This document shows, piece after piece, positions 16,243 to 25,596 of a DNA stretch of 64,000 bases. Position 1 is the first letter of the stretch. Each line of letters opens with the position of its first letter. The translations under genes were made by a program, and so were the position numbers. The stretch is from Kluyvera intermedia (GTDB lineage: Bacteria; Pseudomonadota; Gammaproteobacteria; Enterobacterales; Enterobacteriaceae), in the NCBI RefSeq assembly GCF_034424175.1, contig NZ_CP139986.1:2542001-2606000 (forward strand), written 5' to 3'. The notes under the pieces were generated by a model. That model ran no database searches and was not told the origin of the DNA. It saw nothing but the letters and a program-made list of their open reading frames with translations.

Positions 16243-17754
16243 ATGAAAAAATCGCTGGTTGCCGTAGGTGTTATTGTTGCTTTAGGGGTTGTCTGGACGG
16301 GAGGCGCCTGGTACACGGGCAAACAACTGGAGACCCATATTGCTGATATGGTGTCGCAGGCCAACACGCAACTTAAGCTGAGCGCACCAGAAGCTGGCCT
16401 TGAAGTGAGCTATCAGGATTATCAGCGCGGCGTGTTCAGCAGCCAACTGAAAATGGTCGTAAAACCGATAGCAGGCGCGGAAAAATCCTGGTTGAAAGCG
16501 GGTCAGAGCGTGCTGCTTGATGAGACCGTCAGCCATGGTCCTTTCCCACTGGCTTCACTGAAATCATTCAACCTTGTCCCAGCAATGGCGGCAGTGAACA
16601 CGCGTTTGGTGAACAACGACGTCACTAAACAACTGTTTGAGATAGCCAAAGGTGAATCTCCGTTTGATATCAATACCCGCATTAGCTACAACGGCGATAC
16701 CAAATCAGACATCTCACTCAAACCGCTGGATTACGAAAAAGACACCGACAAGGTCAGCTTTAGCGGTGGCGAATTCACCGTGTCCGCCGACAATCAGGGT
16801 AGTCTGGTGGCCTTAACGGGCGAAGCGAAAAGCGGCCAAATCAACGCCGTTAACGAATACGATCAGAAAGTTCAGGTGACCTTTAATAACCTGAAAACTG
16901 ATGGCACCAGCAGCCTCGCCTCTTTTGGCGAGCGTATTGGCGACCAGACGATTGACCTGGAACGTCTGGCGATTGCCGTCGAAGGTAAAGACCTGGCTGA
17001 ACTCAAAGGAATGCGTATTGCCGGTAAGTCCGATCTGAGCGCTGACAAGAAGAAGATCAACAGCCAGCTTGAATACTCGTTGAATAACCTGAAACTGCAA
17101 AACCAGGACTTTGGTAGCGGTCAGTTGATGTTCAAAGTTGATGGTATCGATGGTGCAGCGATGCATCAGTTCAGCCAGCAGTATCAGGCTCAAACGCAGG
17201 CCTTGCTGGCGGATCCGGATCTGGCGCAGGATCCCGAGCAGTATCAGCAAAAAGCGGTAGAAGCACTGTTCAGTTCACTGCCAATTCTGATGAAAGGCGA
17301 CCCGGTTGTGACACTGTCACCATTAAGCTGGAAAAATGCCAAAGGTGAAAGCGCATTCAATCTGTCGCTGGCGCTGAAAGATCCGGCTCAGGCAACCGGG
17401 GAAGCACAGACTCTGACGCAGCAGGTTGATCGCAGCGTGAAATCACTTGATGCGAAACTGACCATCCCAATGGATATGGCGACTGAGCTGATGACCCAGG
17501 TTGCGCGTCTTGAAGGCTACCAGCAAGAAGATGCCGCCAAGCTTGCAAAGCAGCAGGTACAAGGTCTGGCAGCAATGGGGCAGATGTTCCGTCTGACCAC
17601 CACTGCTGACAACGCTATCAGCAGCAGCCTGCAGTATGCGAATGGCCAGGTCACGCTGAATGGTCAGAAAATGTCGCTGGAAGATCTGGTGGGCATGTTT
17701 GGTATGCCGGGTTTGACTGAACCAGCCGTACCGGCGCCTTTACCAGCACCATAA
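16243..17754 (+). CDS. ydgA: DUF945 family protein YdgA
   Basis: Envelope protein of unknown role, 503 aa, in the same place as E. coli ydgA (after manA). It has an N-terminal hydrophobic helix (KKSLVAVGVIVALGVVWTGGAWYTG) acting as signal anchor, and a long, repetitive, mostly hydrophilic body that is probably periplasmic. The C-terminal part (TLNGQKMSLEDLVGMFGMPG) is strongly conserved. Two adjacent ATG codons are possible; 16243 aligns with the E. coli start. The manA terminator lies directly upstream. Confidence 0.93.
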   Translation: MKKSLVAVGVIVALGVVWTGGAWYTGKQLETHIADMVSQANTQLKLSAPEAGLEVSYQDYQRGVFSSQLKMVVKPIAGAEKSWLKAGQSVLLDETVSHGPFPLASLKSFNLVPAMAAVNTRLVNNDVTKQLFEIAKGESPFDINTRISYNGDTKSDISLKPLDYEKDTDKVSFSGGEFTVSADNQGSLVALTGEAKSGQINAVNEYDQKVQVTFNNLKTDGTSSLASFGERIGDQTIDLERLAIAVEGKDLAELKGMRIAGKSDLSADKKKINSQLEYSLNNLKLQNQDFGSGQLMFKVDGIDGAAMHQFSQQYQAQTQALLADPDLAQDPEQYQQKAVEALFSSLPILMKGDPVVTLSPLSWKNAKGESAFNLSLALKDPAQATGEAQTLTQQVDRSVKSLDAKLTIPMDMATELMTQVARLEGYQQEDAAKLAKQQVQGLAAMGQMFRLTTTADNAISSSLQYANGQVTLNGQKMSLEDLVGMFGMPGLTEPAVPAPLPAP

Positions 17755-17781
17755 CTAATATTTCCGTTATCAAATGCATAC

Positions 17782-17809
17782 AGCGCCTCTTCGAGGCGCT
17801 TTTTATTTC
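17782..17809 (+). terminator. Terminator of ydgA
   Basis: Arms AGCGCCTC/GAGGCGCT with a TTC loop and the tail TTTTTATTT. The malI stop codon on the other strand lies inside the T tract. Confidence 0.88.
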
Positions 17810-18831
17810 CACGCCACCAGCCGCGGCGGCATGATCACGTTTCTGGCACCACCCTGAACATTATCAATACGTTGCAATATCCTCTCAGCGACGCTCTGGC
17901 CCATTTCACGCGCGGGTATGGTCACCCAGGTCAGCGGAACATCATCTAGCGCACGCTCTGGTACATCAGCAAAAGCCGCCAGTGCTACCCGCTGTTCGAA
18001 GTAGCTTTCTACGCTGCCTTCACCGCTCTGAATACCAGCACGCATCAAACCAAACCATGCGCCCATGGCAATCACGCTGTTGTAACAGAGCACGGCGGAA
18101 ATGGTTGGATTATGCCGCAGTAATCCGCCAATGGCCTCGGCGGCCTGCTTCTGGCTTGACTCACACTCCAGCACCCACTCACTGTGAAAAGGCAGGCCGT
18201 ACTTGATGAGTGTGGCGCAATAACCGCCTACCCGCTCTGCACGCGTCAGCGACGAGCTTTGTCCTCCAAGCCAGGCGATTCGCTGATGTCCACGACGAAT
18301 CAGATGCTCGGTCACCAATTGCGCCGCTTGCATGTTATCCGGGCGGATAATATCGACCTCATCGAGATAGCTCGCGCGCGACGCAAACACCAGCGGCGTT
18401 TGTGTCTCTCCGGCTTTTGCCCGCAATTCAGCCGCCTGATCCACGGAACCGGCAATGACCACACCATCTACGCCTTGCGACACCAGCGTGTCAAAACGCT
18501 GGAGCATCTGTTCGCCGCGTTTCCCTCCTTGCGTCAGGAAAACCATTTTTCCCTGTGATTCCAGGGCGGCGGTCAATCCTGCCGTCAGCTCGGCATAAAA
18601 CGGGGAAGAGAGATCGCCAACAATCAAGCCGATAACCCCGGTTTGCCCACCGCGTAGCGACACCGCCTGACGATTACGGACAAACCCCAGGTGATCGATG
18701 GCCTGGTAAACCCGTTCGCCGGTGGCCGAAGAGATGCGTCCCTTACCACTGAGCACCAAAGAAACGGTACTTACAGACACGCCCGCCGCCAGCGCGACGT
18801 CGTTAATGGTGACTTTTTTTGCAATCGCCAT
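17803..18831 (-). CDS. malI: Maltose regulon repressor MalI (LacI family)
   Basis: LacI/GalR-family repressor of malXY and of itself, 342 aa. It has an N-terminal helix-turn-helix (VTINDVALAAGVSVSTVSLVLSGKG) with hinge, then a periplasmic-binding-protein-like effector domain. ATG 18831 (MAIAKK) matches the E. coli start; the upstream in-frame ATG 18858 would place translation directly against the operator. It is divergent from malX, sharing two operators and a CRP-like site. The natural inducer is unknown. Confidence 0.95.
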   Translation of the reverse strand: MAIAKKVTINDVALAAGVSVSTVSLVLSGKGRISSATGERVYQAIDHLGFVRNRQAVSLRGGQTGVIGLIVGDLSSPFYAELTAGLTAALESQGKMVFLTQGGKRGEQMLQRFDTLVSQGVDGVVIAGSVDQAAELRAKAGETQTPLVFASRASYLDEVDIIRPDNMQAAQLVTEHLIRRGHQRIAWLGGQSSSLTRAERVGGYCATLIKYGLPFHSEWVLECESSQKQAAEAIGGLLRHNPTISAVLCYNSVIAMGAWFGLMRAGIQSGEGSVESYFEQRVALAAFADVPERALDDVPLTWVTIPAREMGQSVAERILQRIDNVQGGARNVIMPPRLVAWK

Positions 18832-18860
18832 GACTTCTGCGCGACTCCTTTTGCTCATTC

Positions 18861-18876
18861 GATAAAACGTTTTATC
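18861..18876. promoter_or_regulatory. MalI operator 1 (malI side)
   Basis: Perfect 16-bp palindrome GATAAAACGTTTTATC, identical to the MalI target described in E. coli. It lies 30 bp upstream of the malI start, fitting autorepression. Confidence 0.9.
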
Positions 18877-18914
18877 AATACTCGTACTTTATAAACCGTA
18901 TTATCACTTGCTTT

Positions 18915-18930
18915 TGTGATTTGTTTCTCA
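18915..18930. promoter_or_regulatory. CRP-like site in the malI-malX intergenic region
   Basis: TGTGA-N6-TCTCA, one mismatch from TGTGA-N6-TCACA. It sits between the two MalI operators, where CRP activates malX and malI in E. coli. Confidence 0.65.
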
Positions 18931-18939
18931 CTAAAAAAT

Positions 18940-18955
18940 GGTAAAACGTTTTATC
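18940..18955. promoter_or_regulatory. MalI operator 2 (malX side)
   Basis: GGTAAAACGTTTTATC, one mismatch from the palindrome at 18861, placed 79 bp from its centre and 53 bp before the malX start. Confidence 0.88.
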
Positions 18956-19008
18956 TTCCTGTCCCAGAATTAAATGAAACCCATTTTTCAGGATTAAGGA
19001 GTCGTTTG

Positions 19009-20601
19009 ATGACGGCCAAAACAGCACCTAAACTCACCCTCTGGGAATTTTTCCAGCAGTTGGGCAAAACGTTCATGCTGCCGGTTGCCCTGCTTTCCTT
19101 TTGCGGGATCATGCTTGGGATCGGCAGTTCATTAAGCAGTCACGACGTCACGACGCTGCTGCCATGGTTGGATACGCCATTCCTGCAAGCGCTGTTTATC
19201 TGGATGAGCAAAGTCGGTTCCTTTGCGTTTAGCTTCCTGCCCGTGATGTTCTGTATCGCCATCCCGCTGGGTCTGGCACGAGACAACAAAGGCGTCGCTG
19301 CTTTTTCCGGTTTCGTCGGTTATGCGGTAATGAACCTGGCGGTTAACTTCTGGCTCACCGCCAAAGGTATTCTGCCCACCACCGATGCCGCAGTCCTGAA
19401 AGCCAATAACATTCAGAATATTATCGGTATTCAGTCCATTGATACCGGGATCCTTGGCGCAGTTATCGCCGGGATTATCGTCTGGATGCTGCACGAACGT
19501 TTCCACACCATCCGCCTGCCAGATGCCCTGGCATTCTTTGGCGGCACCCGTTTTGTGCCGATTATCACAACCGTCGTCATGGGACTTGTCGGTCTGGTGA
19601 TCCCATTGGTCTGGCCCGTCTTTGCGATGGGGATTACGGGTCTGGGCTGGATTATTAACAGCGCCGGAGACTTTGGCCCCATGATCTTCGGTACCGGCGA
19701 ACGTCTGCTGCTACCGTTTGGTTTACAACATATTCTGGTCGCGCTGATTCGCTTTACTGAAGCCGGTGGCACCATGGATGTCTGCGGTCATAGCGTAAGC
19801 GGTGCCTTAACAATCTTCCAGGCGCAGCTAAGCTGCCCAACCACCCACGGTTTCTCTGAAAGCGCTACACGCTTCTTGTCACAGGGTAAAATGCCTGCAT
19901 TCCTAGGCGGTTTGCCGGGTGCAGCGCTGGCAATGTACCACTGCGCTCGTCCTGAAAATCGTCATAAAATTAAAGGGCTGCTGATTTCAGGTGTCATCGC
20001 ATGCGTCGTGGGTGGCACCACCGAGCCGCTGGAATTCCTGTTCTTATTCGTGGCGCCAGTGCTGTATCTCATCCATGCGCTGTTAACCGGTTTAGGCTTC
20101 ACCGTGATGGCTATTCTGGGTGTCACTATCGGTAACACCGACGGCAACGTTATCGACTTTGTGGTCTTCGGGATCCTGCATGGCCTGTCGACCAAATGGT
20201 ATATGGTACCCGTCGTCGCTGCCGTTTGGTTTGCCGCTTACTACCTCATTTTCCGCTTTGCTATTACCCGCTTTAATATCAAAACGCCGGGTCGCGATAT
20301 CGATACCGCACCAGCGGCTGAACACACCACCAGCGGTGTAACCGGTAAGTCGGGTTATAATGTTCCGGCGATTCTAGCGGCGCTGGGCGGAAGTGAAAAT
20401 ATTGTCTCTTTAGACAACTGCATCACCCGTCTGCGTCTGTCGGTCAATGATATGAGTAAAGTGGACGAGGCCGTCCTGAAAGCCAACCGCGCCATTGGCG
20501 TCGTGAAGCTTAATCAGCACAACCTGCAAGTGGTCATCGGTCCGCAGGTGCAGTCGGTGAAAGACGAAATGTCCGTACTGATGAATACCGTTCAAGCCTA
20601 A
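19009..20601 (+). CDS. malX: PTS EIICB component MalX
   Basis: Phosphotransferase-system membrane permease of the glucose/maltose class, 530 aa. The EIIC domain (about residues 1-400, several membrane segments, including the GGTTEPLEF motif) is linked by an Ala/Thr-rich hinge to an EIIB domain whose phospho-cysteine lies in LDNCITRLRL. ATG 19009 with AGGAG upstream reproduces the E. coli N terminus and 530-residue length; an upstream in-frame start at 18916 would fall inside the operator region. The physiological substrate is uncertain, though it can carry glucose and maltose in E. coli. Confidence 0.96.
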   Translation: MTAKTAPKLTLWEFFQQLGKTFMLPVALLSFCGIMLGIGSSLSSHDVTTLLPWLDTPFLQALFIWMSKVGSFAFSFLPVMFCIAIPLGLARDNKGVAAFSGFVGYAVMNLAVNFWLTAKGILPTTDAAVLKANNIQNIIGIQSIDTGILGAVIAGIIVWMLHERFHTIRLPDALAFFGGTRFVPIITTVVMGLVGLVIPLVWPVFAMGITGLGWIINSAGDFGPMIFGTGERLLLPFGLQHILVALIRFTEAGGTMDVCGHSVSGALTIFQAQLSCPTTHGFSESATRFLSQGKMPAFLGGLPGAALAMYHCARPENRHKIKGLLISGVIACVVGGTTEPLEFLFLFVAPVLYLIHALLTGLGFTVMAILGVTIGNTDGNVIDFVVFGILHGLSTKWYMVPVVAAVWFAAYYLIFRFAITRFNIKTPGRDIDTAPAAEHTTSGVTGKSGYNVPAILAALGGSENIVSLDNCITRLRLSVNDMSKVDEAVLKANRAIGVVKLNQHNLQVVIGPQVQSVKDEMSVLMNTVQA

Positions 20602-20606
20602 AACCC

Positions 20607-20633
20607 TTTGCCCCTGTGTATTGCAGGGGCAAA
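20607..20633 (+). other. Intercistronic hairpin between malX and malY
   Basis: Arms TTTGCCCCTG/CAGGGGCAAA with a 7-nt loop and no T tract. It is more likely an mRNA-stabilising or partial attenuation element than a full terminator. Confidence 0.6.
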
Positions 20634-20666
20634 ATAGTCCCCATCTTCTCTTCTGAGGCTCCTCAC

Positions 20667-21839
20667 ATGTTTGACTTCTCAACGGTGATTGACCGACACG
20701 GCACATGGTGTACCCAATGGGATTATGTTGCCGACCGGTTTGGCGACGCTGACCTGCTGCCCTTTACCATCTCAGATATGGACTTCGCCACCGCGCCCTG
20801 CATTCTCGACGCCTTGAGCAAACGTCTTTCGCACGGTGTCTTCGGCTACAGCCGCTGGAAAAATGACGAGTTTTTGCCCGCCATTGCACACTGGTATGCT
20901 CAACGTTTTCATACGCCAATTGACACTGACAGCATCGTCTATGGGCCATCGGTGATTTATATGGTTGCCGAGATGATCCGCCAATGGTCAGCCCCCGGCG
21001 ACGGTATTGTCGTTCACACCCCCGCCTATGATGCATTCTTTAAAACCATTGAAGGGAATCAGCGTCAGGTTGTGGGTGTCCCGCTTGATAAGCAAGACGG
21101 CCAATGGTTCTGTGACATGACCAAACTGGAGGCGGCGCTTTCACAGCCTCACAACAGCGTGTTGCTGCTGTGTAGTCCGCAAAACCCAACCGGTAAAGTT
21201 TGGACGCGAGAAGAGTTGCAGACCATGGCGGCGTTGTGTGCAAAACACAACGTGCGGGTCATCAGCGATGAAATCCACATGGACATGGCGTGGGCAGGCC
21301 ACACGCATATCCCGTGGTGCGACGTGGCGCAAGGGCCATGGGCGCTGTTCACCTCCGGTTCGAAAAGCTTCAATATTCCCGCTTTCACCGGTGCCTATGG
21401 GTTAATTGCAGATAACGGTGACCGCGATGCGTATCTCAACGCCCTGAAAGGACGCGATGGCCTCTCTTCGCCGTCCGTTCCGGCGCTGGTTGCGCATATT
21501 GCCGCCTATCAACACGGAGAATCCTGGCTGGATGCATTACGTCAATATTTGCAGGACAATATGCGCTACATCGAAAAGACATTGAACGCCGCATTCCCGC
21601 AACTTCAGTGGGTGATGCCGCAGGCAACGTATCTGGCGTGGATTGATTTGCGACCGTTGAATATTTACGATCGCGCATTGCAGGATACACTCATTAAGCA
21701 GCAAAAAGTCGCCATTATGCCGGGTTATACCTATGGCGAAGAAGGCAACGGTTTTATCCGGCTGAACGCGGGCTGTCCGCGCGTGAAGCTTGAGGCTGGC
21801 GTCGAACGGTTGATTGCGGCGATTAACAGCCTGCGCTAA
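20667..21839 (+). CDS. malY: MalY: PLP-dependent cystathionine beta-lyase and MalT inhibitor
   Basis: Fold-type I aminotransferase-like enzyme, 390 aa. It has C-S lyase activity and, in E. coli, binds and inactivates the maltose activator MalT. The PLP lysine is in FTSGSKSFNIPAF, and the NPTGKVW and DEIHMD motifs are present. ATG 20667 matches the family start and sits behind TGAGG. It follows malX after a hairpin and is expected to be co-regulated by MalI. Confidence 0.95.
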   Translation: MFDFSTVIDRHGTWCTQWDYVADRFGDADLLPFTISDMDFATAPCILDALSKRLSHGVFGYSRWKNDEFLPAIAHWYAQRFHTPIDTDSIVYGPSVIYMVAEMIRQWSAPGDGIVVHTPAYDAFFKTIEGNQRQVVGVPLDKQDGQWFCDMTKLEAALSQPHNSVLLLCSPQNPTGKVWTREELQTMAALCAKHNVRVISDEIHMDMAWAGHTHIPWCDVAQGPWALFTSGSKSFNIPAFTGAYGLIADNGDRDAYLNALKGRDGLSSPSVPALVAHIAAYQHGESWLDALRQYLQDNMRYIEKTLNAAFPQLQWVMPQATYLAWIDLRPLNIYDRALQDTLIKQQKVAIMPGYTYGEEGNGFIRLNAGCPRVKLEAGVERLIAAINSLR

Positions 21840-22024
21840 TGGATATCTGCGCAATGTCGCCAGGCGTTGCGCAGTATTGGTAGCATCGGTTTTCAACAAC
21901 AGAACATTGAAACCGGAACCCGCATAACGTAGACATAGCACCATGAGTCAATATAAAATCACGCCTGGCAACTATCCTGCCCCCCTCATTCCCGGCCCTG
22001 AAGATAATTTAAAATTTAACAAGT

Positions 22025-22510
22025 ATGATAATCTCCCACCAACAAACTACTGCGGTCTTTCTGACTGTGTTTAGCCTTTTGGTTTCATCTGGCGTATTAG
22101 CAGAGAAAACAGAAACAACGACAGCCAATCTTCAAGTGCATTTGACGGTGGAGAGATCGTGCGAAGTTCGCGTAAGTGATATGGATTTTGGAACGCACAC
22201 CCGAGATAGCGGCCCGCTTAATGCTTCAGCAAACACCATCATCACCTGTTCTTCCGGCACGCCATTCAACATCACCAGTACCTCCGATCATAGCTACACG
22301 ATGAAGAATACGGCGACCGCTGAGAAGGTGGACTATGCCCTGTATAGCGACAACGCAGGGGCAAGCGAGCTCTCAACCACGCCGATTCCGGGTACAGGAA
22401 CCGGTTCTGCCGAAGTGATTCCCATCTACGGCAAAGTGACCGCCCGCGCGCTGTCACAGGCATCGCCGGGAGACTATAGCGACACCGTTACCCTGACTGT
22501 CGCCTATTGA
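22025..22510 (+). CDS. Spore coat U (SCPU/Csu-like) domain secreted protein, orphan
   Basis: 161 aa with an N-terminal signal peptide (hydrophobic core AVFLTVFSLLVSS, cleavage probably after VLA). A single SCPU domain follows, with the characteristic CEVRVSDMDFG and IITCSSGTPFNI segments and the two cysteines expected to form the pilin-like disulfide. It ends GDYSDTVTLTVAY, the typical final strand. Csu pilus subunits normally come with a chaperone and usher; none is adjacent, so it is an orphan. No good Shine-Dalgarno precedes ATG 22025. It lies between malY and add, which are neighbours in E. coli. Confidence 0.82.
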   Translation: MIISHQQTTAVFLTVFSLLVSSGVLAEKTETTTANLQVHLTVERSCEVRVSDMDFGTHTRDSGPLNASANTIITCSSGTPFNITSTSDHSYTMKNTATAEKVDYALYSDNAGASELSTTPIPGTGTGSAEVIPIYGKVTARALSQASPGDYSDTVTLTVAY

Positions 22511-22519
22511 AACCACTTT

Positions 22520-22996
22520 TCAGCGCGTAATAGATTTACTCATATTGATACCCGTTACCCCAAATCCGCTGGTTTCATAGATATGTTGGGCGCGAGTATT
22601 ATCGCCAGCGACCCGCAACCGGATCTCTTTGAAATTTTTATCCCGCAGAACTTCTTCAAAAGCACGTAGGGACTGCTTACCCAGCCCCTGTCCCTGGCTG
22701 GCGTTGAAGATATGGAAATCATAAATAAAAACCGTGCGCAGAGCCGTATCGGGTTTGTACCAGAGATAACCAACATGGGTGCTAACCTCATCTGAGTGCG
22801 CAATAATACACAAAAGAACCTGCCCATGTGTATTCACCCCGTCGGCAAGCAATTCTGTTATTTCCTGTTTTGCTCTTGCCAGAGAATCAGGTTGTGAGAG
22901 CCCGTAGTTTGATTCGATCTCATCGGCATAATCTTGAGCAAAATAATCCAGATAAGCAGGAAACTCATTTTCCGTCATGGCGCGGAAAGAAATCAT
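22520..22996 (-). CDS. GNAT family N-acetyltransferase
   Basis: 158 aa with the GCN5-related acetyltransferase fold. The acetyl-CoA loop is NASQGQGLGKQSLRAFEE (Q-x-x-G-x-G form) and motif B contains NTRAQHIYETSGFG. The substrate cannot be told. ATG 22996 has AAGGTG six bases upstream; the in-frame GTG at 23005 would overlap that ribosome-binding site. It is convergent with the SCPU gene (9 bp apart), and both are inserted between malY and add relative to E. coli. Confidence 0.85.
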   Translation of the reverse strand: MISFRAMTENEFPAYLDYFAQDYADEIESNYGLSQPDSLARAKQEITELLADGVNTHGQVLLCIIAHSDEVSTHVGYLWYKPDTALRTVFIYDFHIFNASQGQGLGKQSLRAFEEVLRDKNFKEIRLRVAGDNTRAQHIYETSGFGVTGINMSKSITR

Positions 22997-23136
22997 CGCT
23001 GACACCTTATGTAGAGTATTGATTGCCCCATAGTGCCCCCAAATGCTTGTATAATCATATTTTTTTCAATACTTTTAACTGGTTATAACCCTGTTGTATA
23101 ATGGTTTGCACTTTAACTAAAAAAATGAGTGCAACC

Positions 23137-24138
23137 ATGATTGATACTAACCTGCCTTTAACCGACGTCCACCGCCATCTCGACGGTAATATCCGTGCCC
23201 AGACCATCCTTGACCTCGGTCGCCAGTACAATCTTGCACTCCCTGCCACAACGCTCGATACCCTGATCCCGCACGTACAGGTCACCAGCAATGAACCTGA
23301 CCTGGTAAGCTTCCTGAGTAAGCTCGATTGGGGCGTGAAAGTGCTGGCTTCTCTGGATGCCTGCCGCCGCGTCGCTTTTGAGAATATTGAAGATGCGGCC
23401 CGTAACGGCCTGCATTACGTCGAACTACGTTTCTCGCCTCGTTATATGGCCATGGCTCACCAGTTGCCGGTAGACGGCGTGGTAGAAGCGGTGATTGCCG
23501 GGGTGAAGGAAGGCTGTAAAACGTTTAACGTTGAGGCGCGACTGATTGGGATTATGAGCCGTACCTTCGGTGAAGCGGCCTGTGAAGAAGAACTGAATGC
23601 ACTTCTGGCGCACCGTGACGGAATTACCGCCCTTGACCTTGCTGGCGATGAATTAGGTTTCCCTGGACACCTGTTCCAGCGCCACTTCACCCGCGCACGA
23701 GATGCTGGCTGGCGGATCACCGTTCATGCCGGCGAAGCCGCAGGCCCGGAAAGCATCTGGCAGGCGATTCGTGAGCTTGGCGCAGAGCGTATTGGTCACG
23801 GCGTGAAGGCAGTCGAGGATCCGGCATTGATGGATTTCCTGGCGGCCAAACGTATCGGTATTGAATCGTGCCTGACGTCCAACATTCAAACCAGCACCGT
23901 AGCCTCTCTGGCACAGCATCCGTTGAAAATTTTCCTGGAGCACGGTGTTCTGGCAAGTTTGAATACTGACGACCCAGCAGTTCAGGGCATTGATATTCAA
24001 CACGAATACCATGTTGCCGCCCCGGCAGCGGGTTTAAGCACAGCGCAGATTCGTCAGGCGCAGATTAACGGGCTGGAGATGGCCTTCCTGACAGCTGCGG
24101 AAAAACAGGCGCTCACTGCTCGCGTGTCGCGCAGATAA
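23137..24138 (+). CDS. add: Adenosine deaminase Add
   Basis: Zinc hydrolase that converts adenosine and deoxyadenosine to inosine forms in purine salvage, 333 aa. Metal and catalytic residues are visible as HRHLDG (His12, His14), TVHAGEA (His and Glu) and NTDDP (Asp pair). ATG 23137 (MIDTNLPLTDVHRH) matches E. coli; an upstream TTG/ATG frame extension is not conserved. No damage seen. Confidence 0.96.
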   Translation: MIDTNLPLTDVHRHLDGNIRAQTILDLGRQYNLALPATTLDTLIPHVQVTSNEPDLVSFLSKLDWGVKVLASLDACRRVAFENIEDAARNGLHYVELRFSPRYMAMAHQLPVDGVVEAVIAGVKEGCKTFNVEARLIGIMSRTFGEAACEEELNALLAHRDGITALDLAGDELGFPGHLFQRHFTRARDAGWRITVHAGEAAGPESIWQAIRELGAERIGHGVKAVEDPALMDFLAAKRIGIESCLTSNIQTSTVASLAQHPLKIFLEHGVLASLNTDDPAVQGIDIQHEYHVAAPAAGLSTAQIRQAQINGLEMAFLTAAEKQALTARVSRR

Positions 24139-24227
24139 TAGAGTGCCTTGAGCGTTCCCGGGGTCGACGCGTCGCGTTTCTCCCGGGCTGCGTTTTGGTT
24201 CGGTGATTTTCCGGGCGATCGCTGAGC

Positions 24228-24259
24228 GTAGGCCGGATAAGGCATAGCCGCCATCCGGC
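24228..24259. repeat. REP-type palindrome after add
   Basis: GTAGGCCGGATAAGGC followed by GCCGCCATCCGGC is the standard enterobacterial REP palindrome, placed between add and the end of ydgJ. Confidence 0.85.
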
Positions 24260-24277
24260 GATATGCCAAGACTCCCT

Positions 24278-24314
24278 GACGGCGAACACCGACATGTTTC
24301 AGGTGTGCGCCGTC
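24278..24314. other. Long hairpin at the 3' end of ydgJ
   Basis: 13-nt arms GACGGCGAACACC and GGTGTGCGCCGTC, one mismatch, 11-nt loop. There is no T tract, so a transcript-end or stability element is more likely than a classical terminator. Confidence 0.55.
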
Positions 24315-24320
24315 TCTACT

Positions 24321-25361
24321 TCACACCAGCGATAATGTCGCACGATGTTTAGCCGACTCAATACCCAGCTCAATCAATTCCATGATCTGAATCGCCTGGC
24401 CTGCCGGTACCGGGTTCTCGCCGAGACCGTTTAAAGCATCACGAATGCCCGCGTAGTACGCCGGATAGTTACCCGGCAGCGTCAGCCAACTCTCTTCTAC
24501 ACGAGTGTCACCCTCAACCGTGGTTAAGACACCGTCACGCATGTCATAACCCCAATCTTCCTGCGGCAGACGTTCGCCACTTTTCAGACGGTCTTCCTGC
24601 GGATCCAGGCCGAATTTGACGTAGCTTGCCTGCGTGCCGTGTACGATGTAGCGCGCGGTTTCCGCTGCCGCCAATAGCGTGCCGTGCAGGACAACTCGAC
24701 GCTGTGGATAGGTCAGAATAGCGTGGAAGTAATCCGTCGCCTGTGCCCCCGGACGCATCTGCCCCAGATCAACCGACAGGCTTTGCGGCAAACCAAACAG
24801 ATTGACCGTCTGATCCAATAGGTGTGAGCCTAAGTCATACCAGATACCGCTTCCCAGCCCCGGCAGTTCACGCCAGCGGGCACGTACCTGCGGACGGTAA
24901 CGATCAAAATGTGACTCAAAGTAGGCAACATCACCGAGTTTACCTTCGTTAATCAGCGCCTTAACGGTCAAAAAATCGCTATCCCAGCGGCGGTTATGGA
25001 AAACAGACAGCAATTTGCCCTGCTGTTTTGCTAGGGTATCCAGCTCGCGCGCTTGTGACAGTGTCACCGTAAAGGGTTTATCGACGACCACATTCTTCCC
25101 TGCTTCCAGCGCCGCTTTAGCTAACGGAAAGTGGGTGTCATTCGGCGTCGGGATAACGATGAGGTCAATATTGGGATCGGTAAACAACGCGTTGGGATTG
25201 GACACCACGCTCACCGACGGCCAGTCAGCATGAACTTTACTGGCATCGCTACTGGAAACCACAGCCAGTTCCATACCCGGCGTCCCGCTGATGAGCGGCG
25301 CATGAAACGTCTTACTGGCAAAGCCATAACCCACGAGTCCGACTCGGATTTGGTCACTCAT
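24321..25361 (-). CDS. ydgJ: Gfo/Idh/MocA family oxidoreductase YdgJ
   Basis: NAD(P)-dependent oxidoreductase of unknown substrate, 346 aa, the same length as E. coli YdgJ. The N-terminal Rossmann fold starts IRVGLVGYGFASKTFHAP, the EKP-type catalytic motif appears as VVVDKPFTVT, and the C-terminal alpha/beta domain includes GIWYDLGSHLLDQ. It lies convergent with add across a REP element. Confidence 0.94.
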   Translation of the reverse strand: MSDQIRVGLVGYGFASKTFHAPLISGTPGMELAVVSSSDASKVHADWPSVSVVSNPNALFTDPNIDLIVIPTPNDTHFPLAKAALEAGKNVVVDKPFTVTLSQARELDTLAKQQGKLLSVFHNRRWDSDFLTVKALINEGKLGDVAYFESHFDRYRPQVRARWRELPGLGSGIWYDLGSHLLDQTVNLFGLPQSLSVDLGQMRPGAQATDYFHAILTYPQRRVVLHGTLLAAAETARYIVHGTQASYVKFGLDPQEDRLKSGERLPQEDWGYDMRDGVLTTVEGDTRVEESWLTLPGNYPAYYAGIRDALNGLGENPVPAGQAIQIMELIELGIESAKHRATLSLV

Positions 25362-25504
25362 ATCACAGCCTCATTTCTGATTTAAAGCAGTTGGAATAAT
25401 TTTGTAATCGATTTCATATTTGACCTTATCTCAATGCAAGGCACAACACTTTAATAACATTATGGCCTACGCAAGCCATTATTGGTTAAATAACCATCGC
25501 TTGT

Positions 25505-25516
25505 AGAATCGATTCT
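25505..25516. promoter_or_regulatory. 12-bp perfect palindrome upstream of blr
   Basis: AGAATCGATTCT lies about 20 bp before an extended -10-like element (TGATATAAG, 25534-25542) that could drive blr. It is an operator candidate only. Confidence 0.35.
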
Positions 25517-25596
25517 GCTGAAAACTTGCGTTGTGATATAAGCACGCTAAGATCTTGCTCTCGCTTTATTTTTCAATGGACTGTTTGCTGACTTTT

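Noticed and set aside
21943..22074. 43-codon ORF overlapping the start of the SCPU gene
   Set aside because: No ribosome-binding site, overlaps the signal-peptide coding region in another frame, and has no recognisable features.
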